A stretch of DNA of 64,000 bases from Pseudomonadota bacterium (GTDB taxonomy: Bacteria; Pseudomonadota; Alphaproteobacteria; Sphingomonadales; Sphingomonadaceae). This document shows positions 24,935 to 33,025 of the stretch, piece after piece. A program made the translations under genes and the position numbers. The stretch spans positions 1 through 64,000 of the forward strand of contig JAFAFE010000007.1 in NCBI GenBank assembly GCA_023423655.1, in the 5' to 3' direction. Below the pieces are notes generated by a model. It did no database searches. It saw only the letters and a list, made by a program, of their open reading frames with translations, and was not told the origin of the DNA. Positions within the stretch are counted from its first letter, which is position 1, and each line of letters opens with the position of its first letter.

Positions 24935-26254
24935 GTGGTTGACCTTTTCGGCCCTGATCCTGCGGCATCCAGCCCACCACCGCCATCGGAAAATGCGCCG
25001 CTTGCGGACCGTTTACGCCCGACCATATTGGAAGAAGTGGTAGGGCAGGACCATCTGGTCGGCGTTGATGGTGCAATCGGCTTGATGGTCGCGGCGGGCA
25101 AATTATCCTCGCTCATCCTGTGGGGGCCGCCGGGGACAGGGAAGACCACTATAGCGCGTCTTTTGGCGGCAGCAGTGGGATTGCGCTTTGTTGCAATTTC
25201 TGCCGTTTTTTCCGGCGTTGCGGATCTTAAAAAAGCCTTTGCCGAGGCCAAAGAAGCGGCGCGGGCAGGGCAGCAAACCTTACTTTTTGTTGATGAGATC
25301 CACCGTTTCAACCGCGCGCAGCAGGACGGGTTTCTGCCCTTCGTCGAAGATGGCACGGTGGTGCTGGTCGGCGCAACGACCGAAAATCCGAGTTTCGCAC
25401 TTAATGCCGCTTTGCTTAGCCGGGCGCAGGTTCTGATCCTCAAACGGCTCGATGAAGCGGCGCTTGGCGAATTGCTTGACCGCGCCGAAGCTTTGGTGGA
25501 GCGCCCGTTGCCCTTGACCGACGAGGCGCGCACCGCGCTCATAATATCGGCGGACGGGGACGGGCGGTTCCTGCTCAATCAGGTCGAAACGCTGTTTTCG
25601 GTGCAGTTTGACGCGCCGCTGGACCAGGCTGCGCTGTCAGCATTTTTGCACCGGCGCATGGCGGTTTATGACAAGGATCGCGACGGCCATTATAATCTGA
25701 TTTCCGCGCTCCATAAGGCGGTGCGCGGGTCCGATCCGCAGGCGGCTTTATATTGGCTCGCGCGGATGCTGGTGGCCGGCGAAGAGCCGCTCTATTTGCT
25801 TCGCCGTCTGGCGCGCATGGCGATGGAGGATATCGGTCTGGCCGACCCGCAAGCACTAGTCCAGTGCATGACGGCCAAGGACACATTCGAATTTTTAGGC
25901 TCGCCCGAAGGCGAACTCGCGCTCGTGCAGGCAACGCTCTATTGTGCGACCGCGCCCAAATCGAACGCGGCTTATAAGGCGCAGAAAGCCGCTTGGAAAT
26001 CGGCCAAGCAAACCGGCTCGCTGATGCCGCCTTCCAACATATTGAACGCGCCGACCAAGCTGATGAAGGATATCGGCTATGGCGCAAATTACCATTATGA
26101 CCATGATGCGCCCGACGCTTTTTCCGGCGACAATTATTGGCCGGACGATATGGCGCCCGAAACCTTCTATGAACCGGTCGAGCGCGGCTTTGAAAAGCGC
26201 GTGGCGGAACGGCTTGCTTATTGGGAAGAGCTGCGCCGCCAACGCCGCGATTGA
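24935..26254 (+). CDS. rarA: Replication-associated recombination ATPase RarA (MgsA)
   Basis: This 439-residue AAA+ clamp-loader-like ATPase acts at stalled replication forks. The Walker A is GPPGTGKT (64-71), Walker B FVDEIHRFN, and sensor 1 GATTENPSF. The C-terminal tetramerisation region has GSDPQAALYWLARML and the ending PDDMAPETFYEPVERGFEKR, all family hallmarks. The start codon is GTG at 24935, ten bases after the glycosyltransferase stop. Confidence 0.94.
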   Translation: MVDLFGPDPAASSPPPPSENAPLADRLRPTILEEVVGQDHLVGVDGAIGLMVAAGKLSSLILWGPPGTGKTTIARLLAAAVGLRFVAISAVFSGVADLKKAFAEAKEAARAGQQTLLFVDEIHRFNRAQQDGFLPFVEDGTVVLVGATTENPSFALNAALLSRAQVLILKRLDEAALGELLDRAEALVERPLPLTDEARTALIISADGDGRFLLNQVETLFSVQFDAPLDQAALSAFLHRRMAVYDKDRDGHYNLISALHKAVRGSDPQAALYWLARMLVAGEEPLYLLRRLARMAMEDIGLADPQALVQCMTAKDTFEFLGSPEGELALVQATLYCATAPKSNAAYKAQKAAWKSAKQTGSLMPPSNILNAPTKLMKDIGYGANYHYDHDAPDAFSGDNYWPDDMAPETFYEPVERGFEKRVAERLAYWEELRRQRRD

Positions 26255-26363
26255 GTGTGTCCCTTAAACCGGGAATGGCAAGAATAGCTATATGCAGAAT
26301 GAACGCTAATGGGCGAGAGATGCATCCCGGACGTCGCTATCATCGCATATCATGACGCAAAGT

Positions 26364-26771
26364 TCATTCCATACCCGGATAGCGTTCAAATCCCGCTATG
26401 TCGGGTAAATGCTCCATATAGCCCAAACGTTCGGCGGTCTGGACCTGCGCGCCCAAGGCGTAGGCTTCGGGATTGTCGAGGGTGGCCGATTGAATGTCGA
26501 TTTTGCCGGGGAAAATCTGTTCGTTAAGATAGAAGAGGCTGGTTCCGCATTGTCCGCAAAAGTGCCGCTCGCCCAGTTCGGACGAGGCGTAGCGGGAAGG
26601 CTGGCCGTCAATGGCAACCGCGCTCTGGTCGAACAATGCCCACGCCACGGCAGGCGCGCCGGTTGCGCGGCGGCAATCGCTGCAATGGCACATCGCATGA
26701 TAGACCGGCTCCACGCCGTCGGTAATTGTATAGCGTATCGCGCCGCAATGGCATCCACCGGTTTCACCCAT
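26364..26771 (-). CDS. GFA/CENP-V family zinc protein
   Basis: This 135-residue protein has the GFA zinc-binding Cys pattern: CHCGAIRY, CHCSDCRRATGAP, then CGQCGTSLFY. It is related to glutathione-dependent formaldehyde-activating enzyme, but most family members have unknown substrates, so formaldehyde should not be assumed. AAGGAG lies 8-13 bases before the ATG. It is isolated and convergent with rarA. Confidence 0.9.
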   Translation of the reverse strand: MGETGGCHCGAIRYTITDGVEPVYHAMCHCSDCRRATGAPAVAWALFDQSAVAIDGQPSRYASSELGERHFCGQCGTSLFYLNEQIFPGKIDIQSATLDNPEAYALGAQVQTAERLGYMEHLPDIAGFERYPGME

Positions 26772-26883
26772 GATCCAACTCCTTATTTTTCCTGTAGGAG
26801 AATAAGGCAGCGTTGGAACATGTCAAGAACATTGCAGCGCGGGCAGAAGAGTCCGCATCGACTATTCCGCCCGGAACAAGGCC

Positions 26884-28185
26884 TTACAAAATATATTTGC
26901 TAAGGTCGGTGTCGCGCGCGATGCTGGAAAGCTGACTATCGACATAAGCCGCATCGACGACCAAAGTTTCACCCTTGCGGTCCTCGGCTTCAAAGCTGAT
27001 TTCTTCCAACAGCTTTTCCATCACCGTCTGGAGACGGCGCGCACCGATATTTTCGACCTGGCCATTAACCTCTGCCGCAATCCGCGCGAGCGCCTTGATC
27101 GCATCATCGGTAATGTCGATTTTGACATCTTCGGTGCCGAGTAATGCCACATATTGCTGCGGCAAGGAGGCTTTGGTTTCGGACAGGATACGGACGAAAT
27201 CTTCCTCCGTCAGCCCCTGCAATTCAACACGGATCGGCAAGCGGCCCTGCAATTCAGGGAGCAGGTCGCTCGGCTTCGCAACGTGGAAAGCGCCGCTGGC
27301 GATAAACAGGATATGGTCGGTCTTGATCGGCCCATATTTGGTCGCAACCGTAGTGCCTTCAATAAGCGGGAGGAGGTCGCGCTGCACGCCTTCGCGGCTC
27401 ACCGATCCGCCACGCACATCGCTCACCGCAATCTTGTCGATTTCGTCGAGAAATACGATGCCATTGGCCTCCGCGTCAGCCAAGGCCACGCGCGCCACAT
27501 CATCCTGATCGAGCCGTTTTTCCTGCTCTTCTTCGACCAGCTTGTCCCACGCATCGGCGACGCGCAGCTTGCGGCGTTTTTTGGGCTGCTGGCCGAACGC
27601 TTTGCCCATAATGTCGGACAGGTTAATCATGCCGACATTGCCGCCCATGCCGGGAATTTCCATCGGCATATTGGGCGCTTCGCTGACCTCGATTTCGACT
27701 TCCGTGTCGTTCATCTGGTTCTGTTCGACGCGCTGGCGGAAGGCAAGGCGCGTCGCTTCGGATGATTCCTTACCCGTGAGCGCATCGAGCAGCCGCTCCA
27801 TAGCGGCTTCGGACGCTGCGGTGCGCACCGCTTCGCGGCGGCGGTCCTTTTCCAGCCGCACCGCTTCTTCGACCAGATCGCGCGCAATCTGTTCGACATC
27901 GCGGCCGACATAACCGACCTCGGTAAATTTGGTCGCCTCGACCTTGACGAATGGCGCGTCGGCAAGCTTGGCCAAGCGGCGTGAAATTTCGGTTTTGCCG
28001 CAACCGGTGGGGCCGATCATCAGGATATTTTTGGGCGTCACCTCGTCGCGCAGATCGGCGGACAGGCGTTGACGGCGCCAGCGGTTGCGCAGCGCGACCG
28101 CAACTGCCTTTTTGGCGTCGGTCTGTCCGATAATATGTTCGTCAAGCGCCTTAACTATGGCTTTGGGGGTAAGGGTGTCGTTCAT
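26884..28185 (-). CDS. hslU: HslU ATPase subunit of the HslVU protease
   Basis: This 433-residue AAA+ unfoldase feeds substrates to HslV. It has Walker A GPTGCGKT (58-65), the pore motif GYVGRDVE, the intermediate I domain (about 105-235), Walker B FLDEIDKI, and the conserved C terminus ending DLSKYIL that activates HslV. Length is normal. It lies 69 bases after hslV on the same strand. Confidence 0.97.
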   Translation of the reverse strand: MNDTLTPKAIVKALDEHIIGQTDAKKAVAVALRNRWRRQRLSADLRDEVTPKNILMIGPTGCGKTEISRRLAKLADAPFVKVEATKFTEVGYVGRDVEQIARDLVEEAVRLEKDRRREAVRTAASEAAMERLLDALTGKESSEATRLAFRQRVEQNQMNDTEVEIEVSEAPNMPMEIPGMGGNVGMINLSDIMGKAFGQQPKKRRKLRVADAWDKLVEEEQEKRLDQDDVARVALADAEANGIVFLDEIDKIAVSDVRGGSVSREGVQRDLLPLIEGTTVATKYGPIKTDHILFIASGAFHVAKPSDLLPELQGRLPIRVELQGLTEEDFVRILSETKASLPQQYVALLGTEDVKIDITDDAIKALARIAAEVNGQVENIGARRLQTVMEKLLEEISFEAEDRKGETLVVDAAYVDSQLSSIARDTDLSKYIL

Positions 28186-28254
28186 TATCTATCCGTTGCG
28201 GCCCGCAAGAGCCATGCGATAAAAAGGGAAGGGCGTTTTGAATGGGGCAGCGGA

Positions 28255-28821
28255 TCAGGTCGCGCTATCCATCACTTCGGTGGTGGTATTGTCATTGGTA
28301 TAAACGCAAATGTCCGCCGCGATTTTCATCGCTTTTTTGGCGAGCGTTTCGGCGTCTTGCTCATAATCCATAAGCGCGCGGGCTGCCGACAGAGCGTAAT
28401 TGCCACCCGACCCGATCGCGGTCACGCCTTCGAGCGGTTCCAGCACATCGCCATTGCCGGTAAGGACGAGCGTCACTTCCTTGTCCGCGACAATCATCAA
28501 CGCTTCCAGATTGCGCAAATATTTATCGGTGCGCCAGTCTTTCGCGAGCTCGACCGCTGCGCGCATAAGCTGGCCGCGATGGGCTTCCAGCTTCTTTTCG
28601 AGCCGCTCGAACAAAGTGAAGGCATCGGCGGTCGCCCCAGCAAAGCCGCCGATCACGCTGCCGTCATGAAGGCGTCGCACTTTTTTCGCATTGGGTTTCA
28701 TGATGGTCTGGCCCATGGACACCTGACCGTCGCCTATCACGACGACTTTGCCATTTTTCCGGACCGACAGGATGGTGGTGCCATGCCATTGCGGCATGGA
28801 GCTATGGTCATTTCCGCTCAT
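28255..28821 (-). CDS. hslV: HslV peptidase subunit of the HslVU protease
   Basis: This 188-residue threonine protease is related to proteasome beta subunits. The processed N terminus is TTILSVRKNGKVVV, with catalytic Thr15 exposed after removal of a 14-residue leader (or 6 if translation starts at Met9). The GGFAGATADAFTLFE and GSGGNYALSAARAL segments are characteristic. It is encoded just upstream of hslU, the usual arrangement. Confidence 0.97.
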   Translation of the reverse strand: MSGNDHSSMPQWHGTTILSVRKNGKVVVIGDGQVSMGQTIMKPNAKKVRRLHDGSVIGGFAGATADAFTLFERLEKKLEAHRGQLMRAAVELAKDWRTDKYLRNLEALMIVADKEVTLVLTGNGDVLEPLEGVTAIGSGGNYALSAARALMDYEQDAETLAKKAMKIAADICVYTNDNTTTEVMDSAT

Positions 28822-29013
28822 GACGGGCGATATGGGACAGCAAATCGCCTACTGCAAGGGGGAGATATAATGTGAATTGGCCTATGGAGAAAGTGGCTCC
28901 GCAACATTCTTTTGCAACATTGCTATTCCTATCGGTGCTGGAAATATGTAGATGCGCTTCTTATCGAATTTGTCAGTGGCACGTTCCCGACGCCTGCTGA
29001 ACTGGAGAAGCTG

Positions 29014-29727
29014 ATGCGTATTTTAGTGATAATATTGTCTTCCCTGGCGCTGGTGTCTTGCGTCAAGACGGTTCCTTTGGGTGGTGATGGAACAGGGCCG
29101 GTGAAAATTTCTGCAGGCGAACTTCCGCCGCCGCAAAGCGCCGATATGATGGATCAGAATCATCCCTATCTGATCGGGCCTTTTGACAAACTTACCATTG
29201 ATGTGTTCGGAATCGAGGAATTGACGCTGAAGGAAGTGCAAGCTGACGCCAGCGGACGCATTTCCTTTCCTTTGGCAGGTGTCGTGGAGGCTGGCGGAAA
29301 GACACCCCATGATGTGGAAAGGCTGATCGAAGATCGCTTGCGTGGCCGGTATATCCGTTCGCCACAAGTTACTGTGAATTTGAAAGAGGCAGTAAGCCAG
29401 CGTGTTGCGGTTGACGGCGAAGTCAAAGAGCCCGGCCTTTACCCGGTCATGGGCAAAATGTCGCTGATGCGGGCAGTCGCAACAGCAAAAGGCGTTAGTG
29501 AAAATGCCAAGCTGGATGATGTGGTTGTGTTCCGGACAGTGAATGGTCAGAAGATGGCTGCGCTGTACAACCTTAAGGCTATTCGCAGGGGCATGTACGA
29601 AGACCCGGAAATTTATGCAAACGACATTGTTGTCGTAGGAAACTCGCCCGCAAGACAAATTTTCCGGGATCTGTTGCAGGTTGTTCCAGTTCTTAGCTAC
29701 GTGGCTGTAGCGATACTGCAAAAATAA
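29014..29727 (+). CDS. Polysaccharide export lipoprotein (Wza-like)
   Basis: The ATG at 29014 (GGAGAAG just upstream) gives 237 residues with a lipobox LVSC (Cys16). A Poly_export domain follows (YLIGPFDKLTIDVFGIEELT, DASGRISFPLAG, VERLIEDRL). Then come an SLBB-like segment (RVAVDGEVKEPGLYPVMGKMSLMRAVA) and a C-terminal hydrophobic stretch that may cross the outer membrane. Wza-type proteins form the outer-membrane pore for exopolysaccharide, working with Wzc, whose gene lies 3.3 kb downstream. It marks the left end of an A+T-richer polysaccharide island. Confidence 0.92.
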   Translation: MRILVIILSSLALVSCVKTVPLGGDGTGPVKISAGELPPPQSADMMDQNHPYLIGPFDKLTIDVFGIEELTLKEVQADASGRISFPLAGVVEAGGKTPHDVERLIEDRLRGRYIRSPQVTVNLKEAVSQRVAVDGEVKEPGLYPVMGKMSLMRAVATAKGVSENAKLDDVVVFRTVNGQKMAALYNLKAIRRGMYEDPEIYANDIVVVGNSPARQIFRDLLQVVPVLSYVAVAILQK

Positions 29728-29824
29728 TTACATGAAATACAAGGCGTAAATAATATTTTCCATAACTTGGAAAAATATATTCATTTATTAAGAAGAATAT
29801 TTTCTTCTGTTAGTGGGAATAATA

Positions 29825-31048
29825 TCAATTTAGAGAAATTCGGGAAATCAAAATTCCATAGCCATCCCTCCCTTGTCCACCCGATATGCCCAAATCGAGT
29901 ATCGTTGCGTTACAGCGTCGATCAACGGAGAAATTGACCTTGCTGACCGGCGTACTGATAGGGAATTGCTGGCTGGTTGATGTTCCGTTTTCCATGGAAC
30001 AAGAAACATGCCACCGCAAAGTTGCGCCATCGATATTTTCCGCAGACGAAGCGTTTGTTGTGAGCGTATAAGTTCCAGGAGTTAAATAAACAATTTTTCT
30101 AGCAATTGTTCGCGTTGTGAAGGGATTCACATAAGCATTCAAAATAATTCTATCATTCTCGGTTTCAAATTGGGCGCCCGCATCATCAACGTCAAGTATT
30201 TCCCAGCCCATCGGACCATAGAATTGAGCGGTATCAGTCACGGAAAAGCCAGCGCTAGTAAGACGGGCGGGATCAGCGCCATTCATTGTAATAAAAAGCC
30301 GTCTGGCGTCATTATAGTATTTTTGAGATATCAATATCTTTAATAAATTCACCTTTTGCAGATGTCTGTTTTCAGAGTCATTTTTTTTGACACTGTCGGC
30401 CATCAGATCGACAATATAGGGAAGGTTCTTCCCTTCGTTGGTCGCATATGAAAGAAACGCATTACCCCACCCGGCGGAGTCTTCCAAAAACGGCCTTAAT
30501 GCGTGCCGGATATTTGGATCGGATATCGCTGCAAGCAATTGCGGGAATAGCACATCTTGGCTTGCAGGGTTGGTTCGTAACAATATATCATAATGGTCTA
30601 ATGCCGCTGCGGCATTATTGGACCGCGCTTCATAATCCAGTAACCAAATTTGTGCTCCGGCATCCCGACGAGAAAGCCCTTCTGCAGTTTGCATGAAGGC
30701 CAAAGCTTTTTTATTTTCGCCCTTACTGTCGGCGAAATAACCCAGTGTCCGTACTGCGGACGGGTTGACCAATTGGTTTTCCAGCGCACGTATGGCCAAG
30801 TCTCGACTATGCTGAGCAGGATTTTTGGGGTTTTTAAAAAGTAATTGTTCTGCGCTTACCGCTAGAGCACGGCTCTCATTTGGCACGTAATTTAGAGCCA
30901 AAGACGGCACCTTGACACGAGTAACGCCTGACATGGCTAACGCAAAGCTGTACCAAGCACCGGCCGATCCGGCTATCGCAATGAGGGCGAATTTAACAAT
31001 CTGTGCAGAAGAAAAGTCTGACTTGCGCATTATTTTGTTTCTTCTCAT
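29825..31048 (-). CDS. Unknown membrane protein with helical-repeat region
   Basis: I do not recognise a family. The start at 31048 gives 407 residues; ATG at 31030 is an alternative. One N-terminal helix (IVKFALIAIAGSAGAWYSF) is followed by a helical, TPR-like part (about residues 65-230, e.g. LGYFADSKGENKKALAFMQTA). A C-terminal beta-rich domain (GWEILDVDDAGAQFETEND, YLTPGTYTLTTNASS, WHVSCSMENG) with paired Cys suggests a periplasmic binding module. It lies directly after the O-antigen ligase-like gene, with the start overlapping or touching its end, so a role in polysaccharide polymerisation or assembly is likely. Confidence 0.7.
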   Translation of the reverse strand: MRRNKIMRKSDFSSAQIVKFALIAIAGSAGAWYSFALAMSGVTRVKVPSLALNYVPNESRALAVSAEQLLFKNPKNPAQHSRDLAIRALENQLVNPSAVRTLGYFADSKGENKKALAFMQTAEGLSRRDAGAQIWLLDYEARSNNAAAALDHYDILLRTNPASQDVLFPQLLAAISDPNIRHALRPFLEDSAGWGNAFLSYATNEGKNLPYIVDLMADSVKKNDSENRHLQKVNLLKILISQKYYNDARRLFITMNGADPARLTSAGFSVTDTAQFYGPMGWEILDVDDAGAQFETENDRIILNAYVNPFTTRTIARKIVYLTPGTYTLTTNASSAENIDGATLRWHVSCSMENGTSTSQQFPISTPVSKVNFSVDRRCNATILDLGISGGQGRDGYGILISRISLN

Positions 31049-31050
31049 TG

Positions 31051-32466
31051 TCAAATAGCTACTTTTTTCGTGGCGTAAGACACCCAAACGCCCATAAGCG
31101 AGAATAAACACATCATTGTGGGGGTGCGGAGTGGATAGTCACTGATGCTGGCAGCGCCAATCAACGCTATAATCAAAAGCGCAACCTGTCCGTATATTTT
31201 TGCATCGGTGGCAGCTTGGCGTCCCTTCCAAAGTTTGATGCTCGCGCACAAAAATATAAAAACAGCGCCAACAATTATCAGTAATCCAGGAAGTCCGAAC
31301 GTTACGAGGGTTTCAATCCAATCATTATGGGCGCGATTGAGATATGTTGAGGACAGGAAGTTTCTGGTTTCGGCAATTTGAAACGCCTCGACAAACGAGC
31401 CCGCGCCGGATCCAACCGGAAAATATTTCCAAAACATGCCCAGCGATATTTGCCAAGCTTCAGTGCGAATCTGGTCTTCTGTTCCAATGTTCAATAATCT
31501 TTGAATGGCTACTGCGCGCGATAGATATTGGGAAATAACTGCTAATATTATGACTAGCATTCCAATCAAAACAGGAACTGCGAAAGATTTTACCTTACTC
31601 TTGCTATTCTGGTATTGTGTTCGTTCATGGTAAAAATAAATGCCCATAGAGCCGGCTAAACTGACCGCCGCGAGAAACAACCCCGAACGAGATCCGGTAA
31701 CTAATATTAGTGGAATGAGAAAAAGGCCAAAAGATAACGCAAAAATTTCGCGAACATATTTCCTGCTTCGTGCGTCACTTTTCTGGTTTCGCGCTCCTTT
31801 TTTTGTCAAAATTAGAGCTGCAAGAAGCGGGAAAGCGCAATTCAAAAATGTTGCAGCGTGGTTACGATTTGAGAATAGCCCTACGGCATTTCCGTTATTA
31901 GTGATTCTGTATAAATATAGTGGCCCGTTGGGATCGCCGATGACTTGAAGCAGACCAAAAAGTCCGGATATAAGTATCATACCGATCAACAGTGGCAGCA
32001 AACGACGCAAATCCCTACCGTTAAGCTGGACTGCAAATAGTACGACTGCGAGAGGCGTAGCGAGCGAGGCTAGCGAATGCCAGCCATTCATTGGCGTTAT
32101 AGTCAATGGCCGCCATTTATTTCCGATTTGCGCTAATTTTTCTATTTCTACAAGCTCGGACCGCCCTGCAAGCTGGCTCCAGATACTATGTGGCAACGGG
32201 ACCAAATGCGCCAGCACCAGCAATATTATCAAGCCATATCCAAAAAAAATGGTGCGATGATTTGTGAAGTGCTCTTTTCGCAGGGTTATTAAGGCCAATG
32301 CGCAGGCAATAACCGATAACGGCCGTAAAATAACAAGCGATTGAACGTCGATTCTGGATGCGCCTCCGGTCAAAAAAACCACTATCAGCAGCACTGATAG
32401 GCCCCAAAACTGGAATGACGGTTTGGTTGAATTTGTAATGTTCACGGGAGTCAAGACACTGGGCAC
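31051..32466 (-). CDS. O-antigen ligase / polysaccharide polymerase family
   Basis: This 471-residue inner-membrane protein has about 11-12 hydrophobic helices. A large periplasmic loop carries the Wzy_C pattern (GTEDQIRTEAWQISLGMFWKYFPVGSGAGSF, then AHNDWIETLVTFGLPGL), where conserved Arg and His are expected to act in glycan transfer. It could be a WaaL-type ligase or a Wzy polymerase; the neighbouring Wza- and Wzc-type genes favour polymerase. The start is a GTG at 32466, with another in-frame GTG at 32445. Base composition is visibly more A+T-rich than in the housekeeping blocks. Confidence 0.87.
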   Translation of the reverse strand: MPSVLTPVNITNSTKPSFQFWGLSVLLIVVFLTGGASRIDVQSLVILRPLSVIACALALITLRKEHFTNHRTIFFGYGLIILLVLAHLVPLPHSIWSQLAGRSELVEIEKLAQIGNKWRPLTITPMNGWHSLASLATPLAVVLFAVQLNGRDLRRLLPLLIGMILISGLFGLLQVIGDPNGPLYLYRITNNGNAVGLFSNRNHAATFLNCAFPLLAALILTKKGARNQKSDARSRKYVREIFALSFGLFLIPLILVTGSRSGLFLAAVSLAGSMGIYFYHERTQYQNSKSKVKSFAVPVLIGMLVIILAVISQYLSRAVAIQRLLNIGTEDQIRTEAWQISLGMFWKYFPVGSGAGSFVEAFQIAETRNFLSSTYLNRAHNDWIETLVTFGLPGLLIIVGAVFIFLCASIKLWKGRQAATDAKIYGQVALLIIALIGAASISDYPLRTPTMMCLFSLMGVWVSYATKKVAI

Positions 32467-33025
32467 CTTGCTGTTTGGCGGCTTTAGAAGTGGCGCCGAG
32501 TCACGTACGTAGACTACTACTTACAGAGCGCATGTTACAGAGCGCCTGCAAATATGGCAAACATGGCAGGTGCACAAGAACATAAAACAGGATCGTGGTT
32601 TTGCAATCAATGGATCAACGCTACCAATGTTAATATCATATCACTCTCCATTAAAATCGGCTCGCGTGGGCATTCGACAAGGCAAACATTTGCACATCGT
32701 AGATATAGCGTGAGGGAGTTGTTCGTCGTGGCAAGGAGCAATGGTATGCCCAATTGTTTTGCTTGCGTTTTTTTGGTGTGGCCATAGCCGTACATCGTCG
32801 AAAACGCGCTCATGAGTTTGCGGTTTGCCATATTCCGCAACGAAGAAGGGTGTTAAATGCACGCAGGGCTACCATTTCAAAAAAGGCGCCTAAATTAAAG
32901 TGGAAGTTGCAGAGGCTTTACGCTAGCAGGCAACTTCAAATATGGATTGGCATGGTTCTCTCAAGGCAGTGCGAGCGCAGTCGAGGCGGATGCAAACCAT
33001 GTAGTTTCAAAGAGATTTACGACCA
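32467..33025. other. Intergenic region between divergent polysaccharide genes
   Basis: 559 bases separate the divergent O-antigen ligase-like and wzc-type genes. No convincing gene is seen. It holds a tandem pair of TTACAGAGCGC (32521-32531 and 32535-32545) and a short inverted pair CATGGTT/AACCATG near 32950-33000. It probably contains promoters for both genes. Confidence 0.55.
32521..32545. repeat. Direct repeat TTACAGAGCGC x2
   Basis: Two exact 11-bp copies are separated by 3 bases (14-bp period) about 60 bases upstream of the ligase-like gene's start. The near-helical period suggests a possible regulator-binding tandem site, but chance duplication is possible. Confidence 0.5.
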
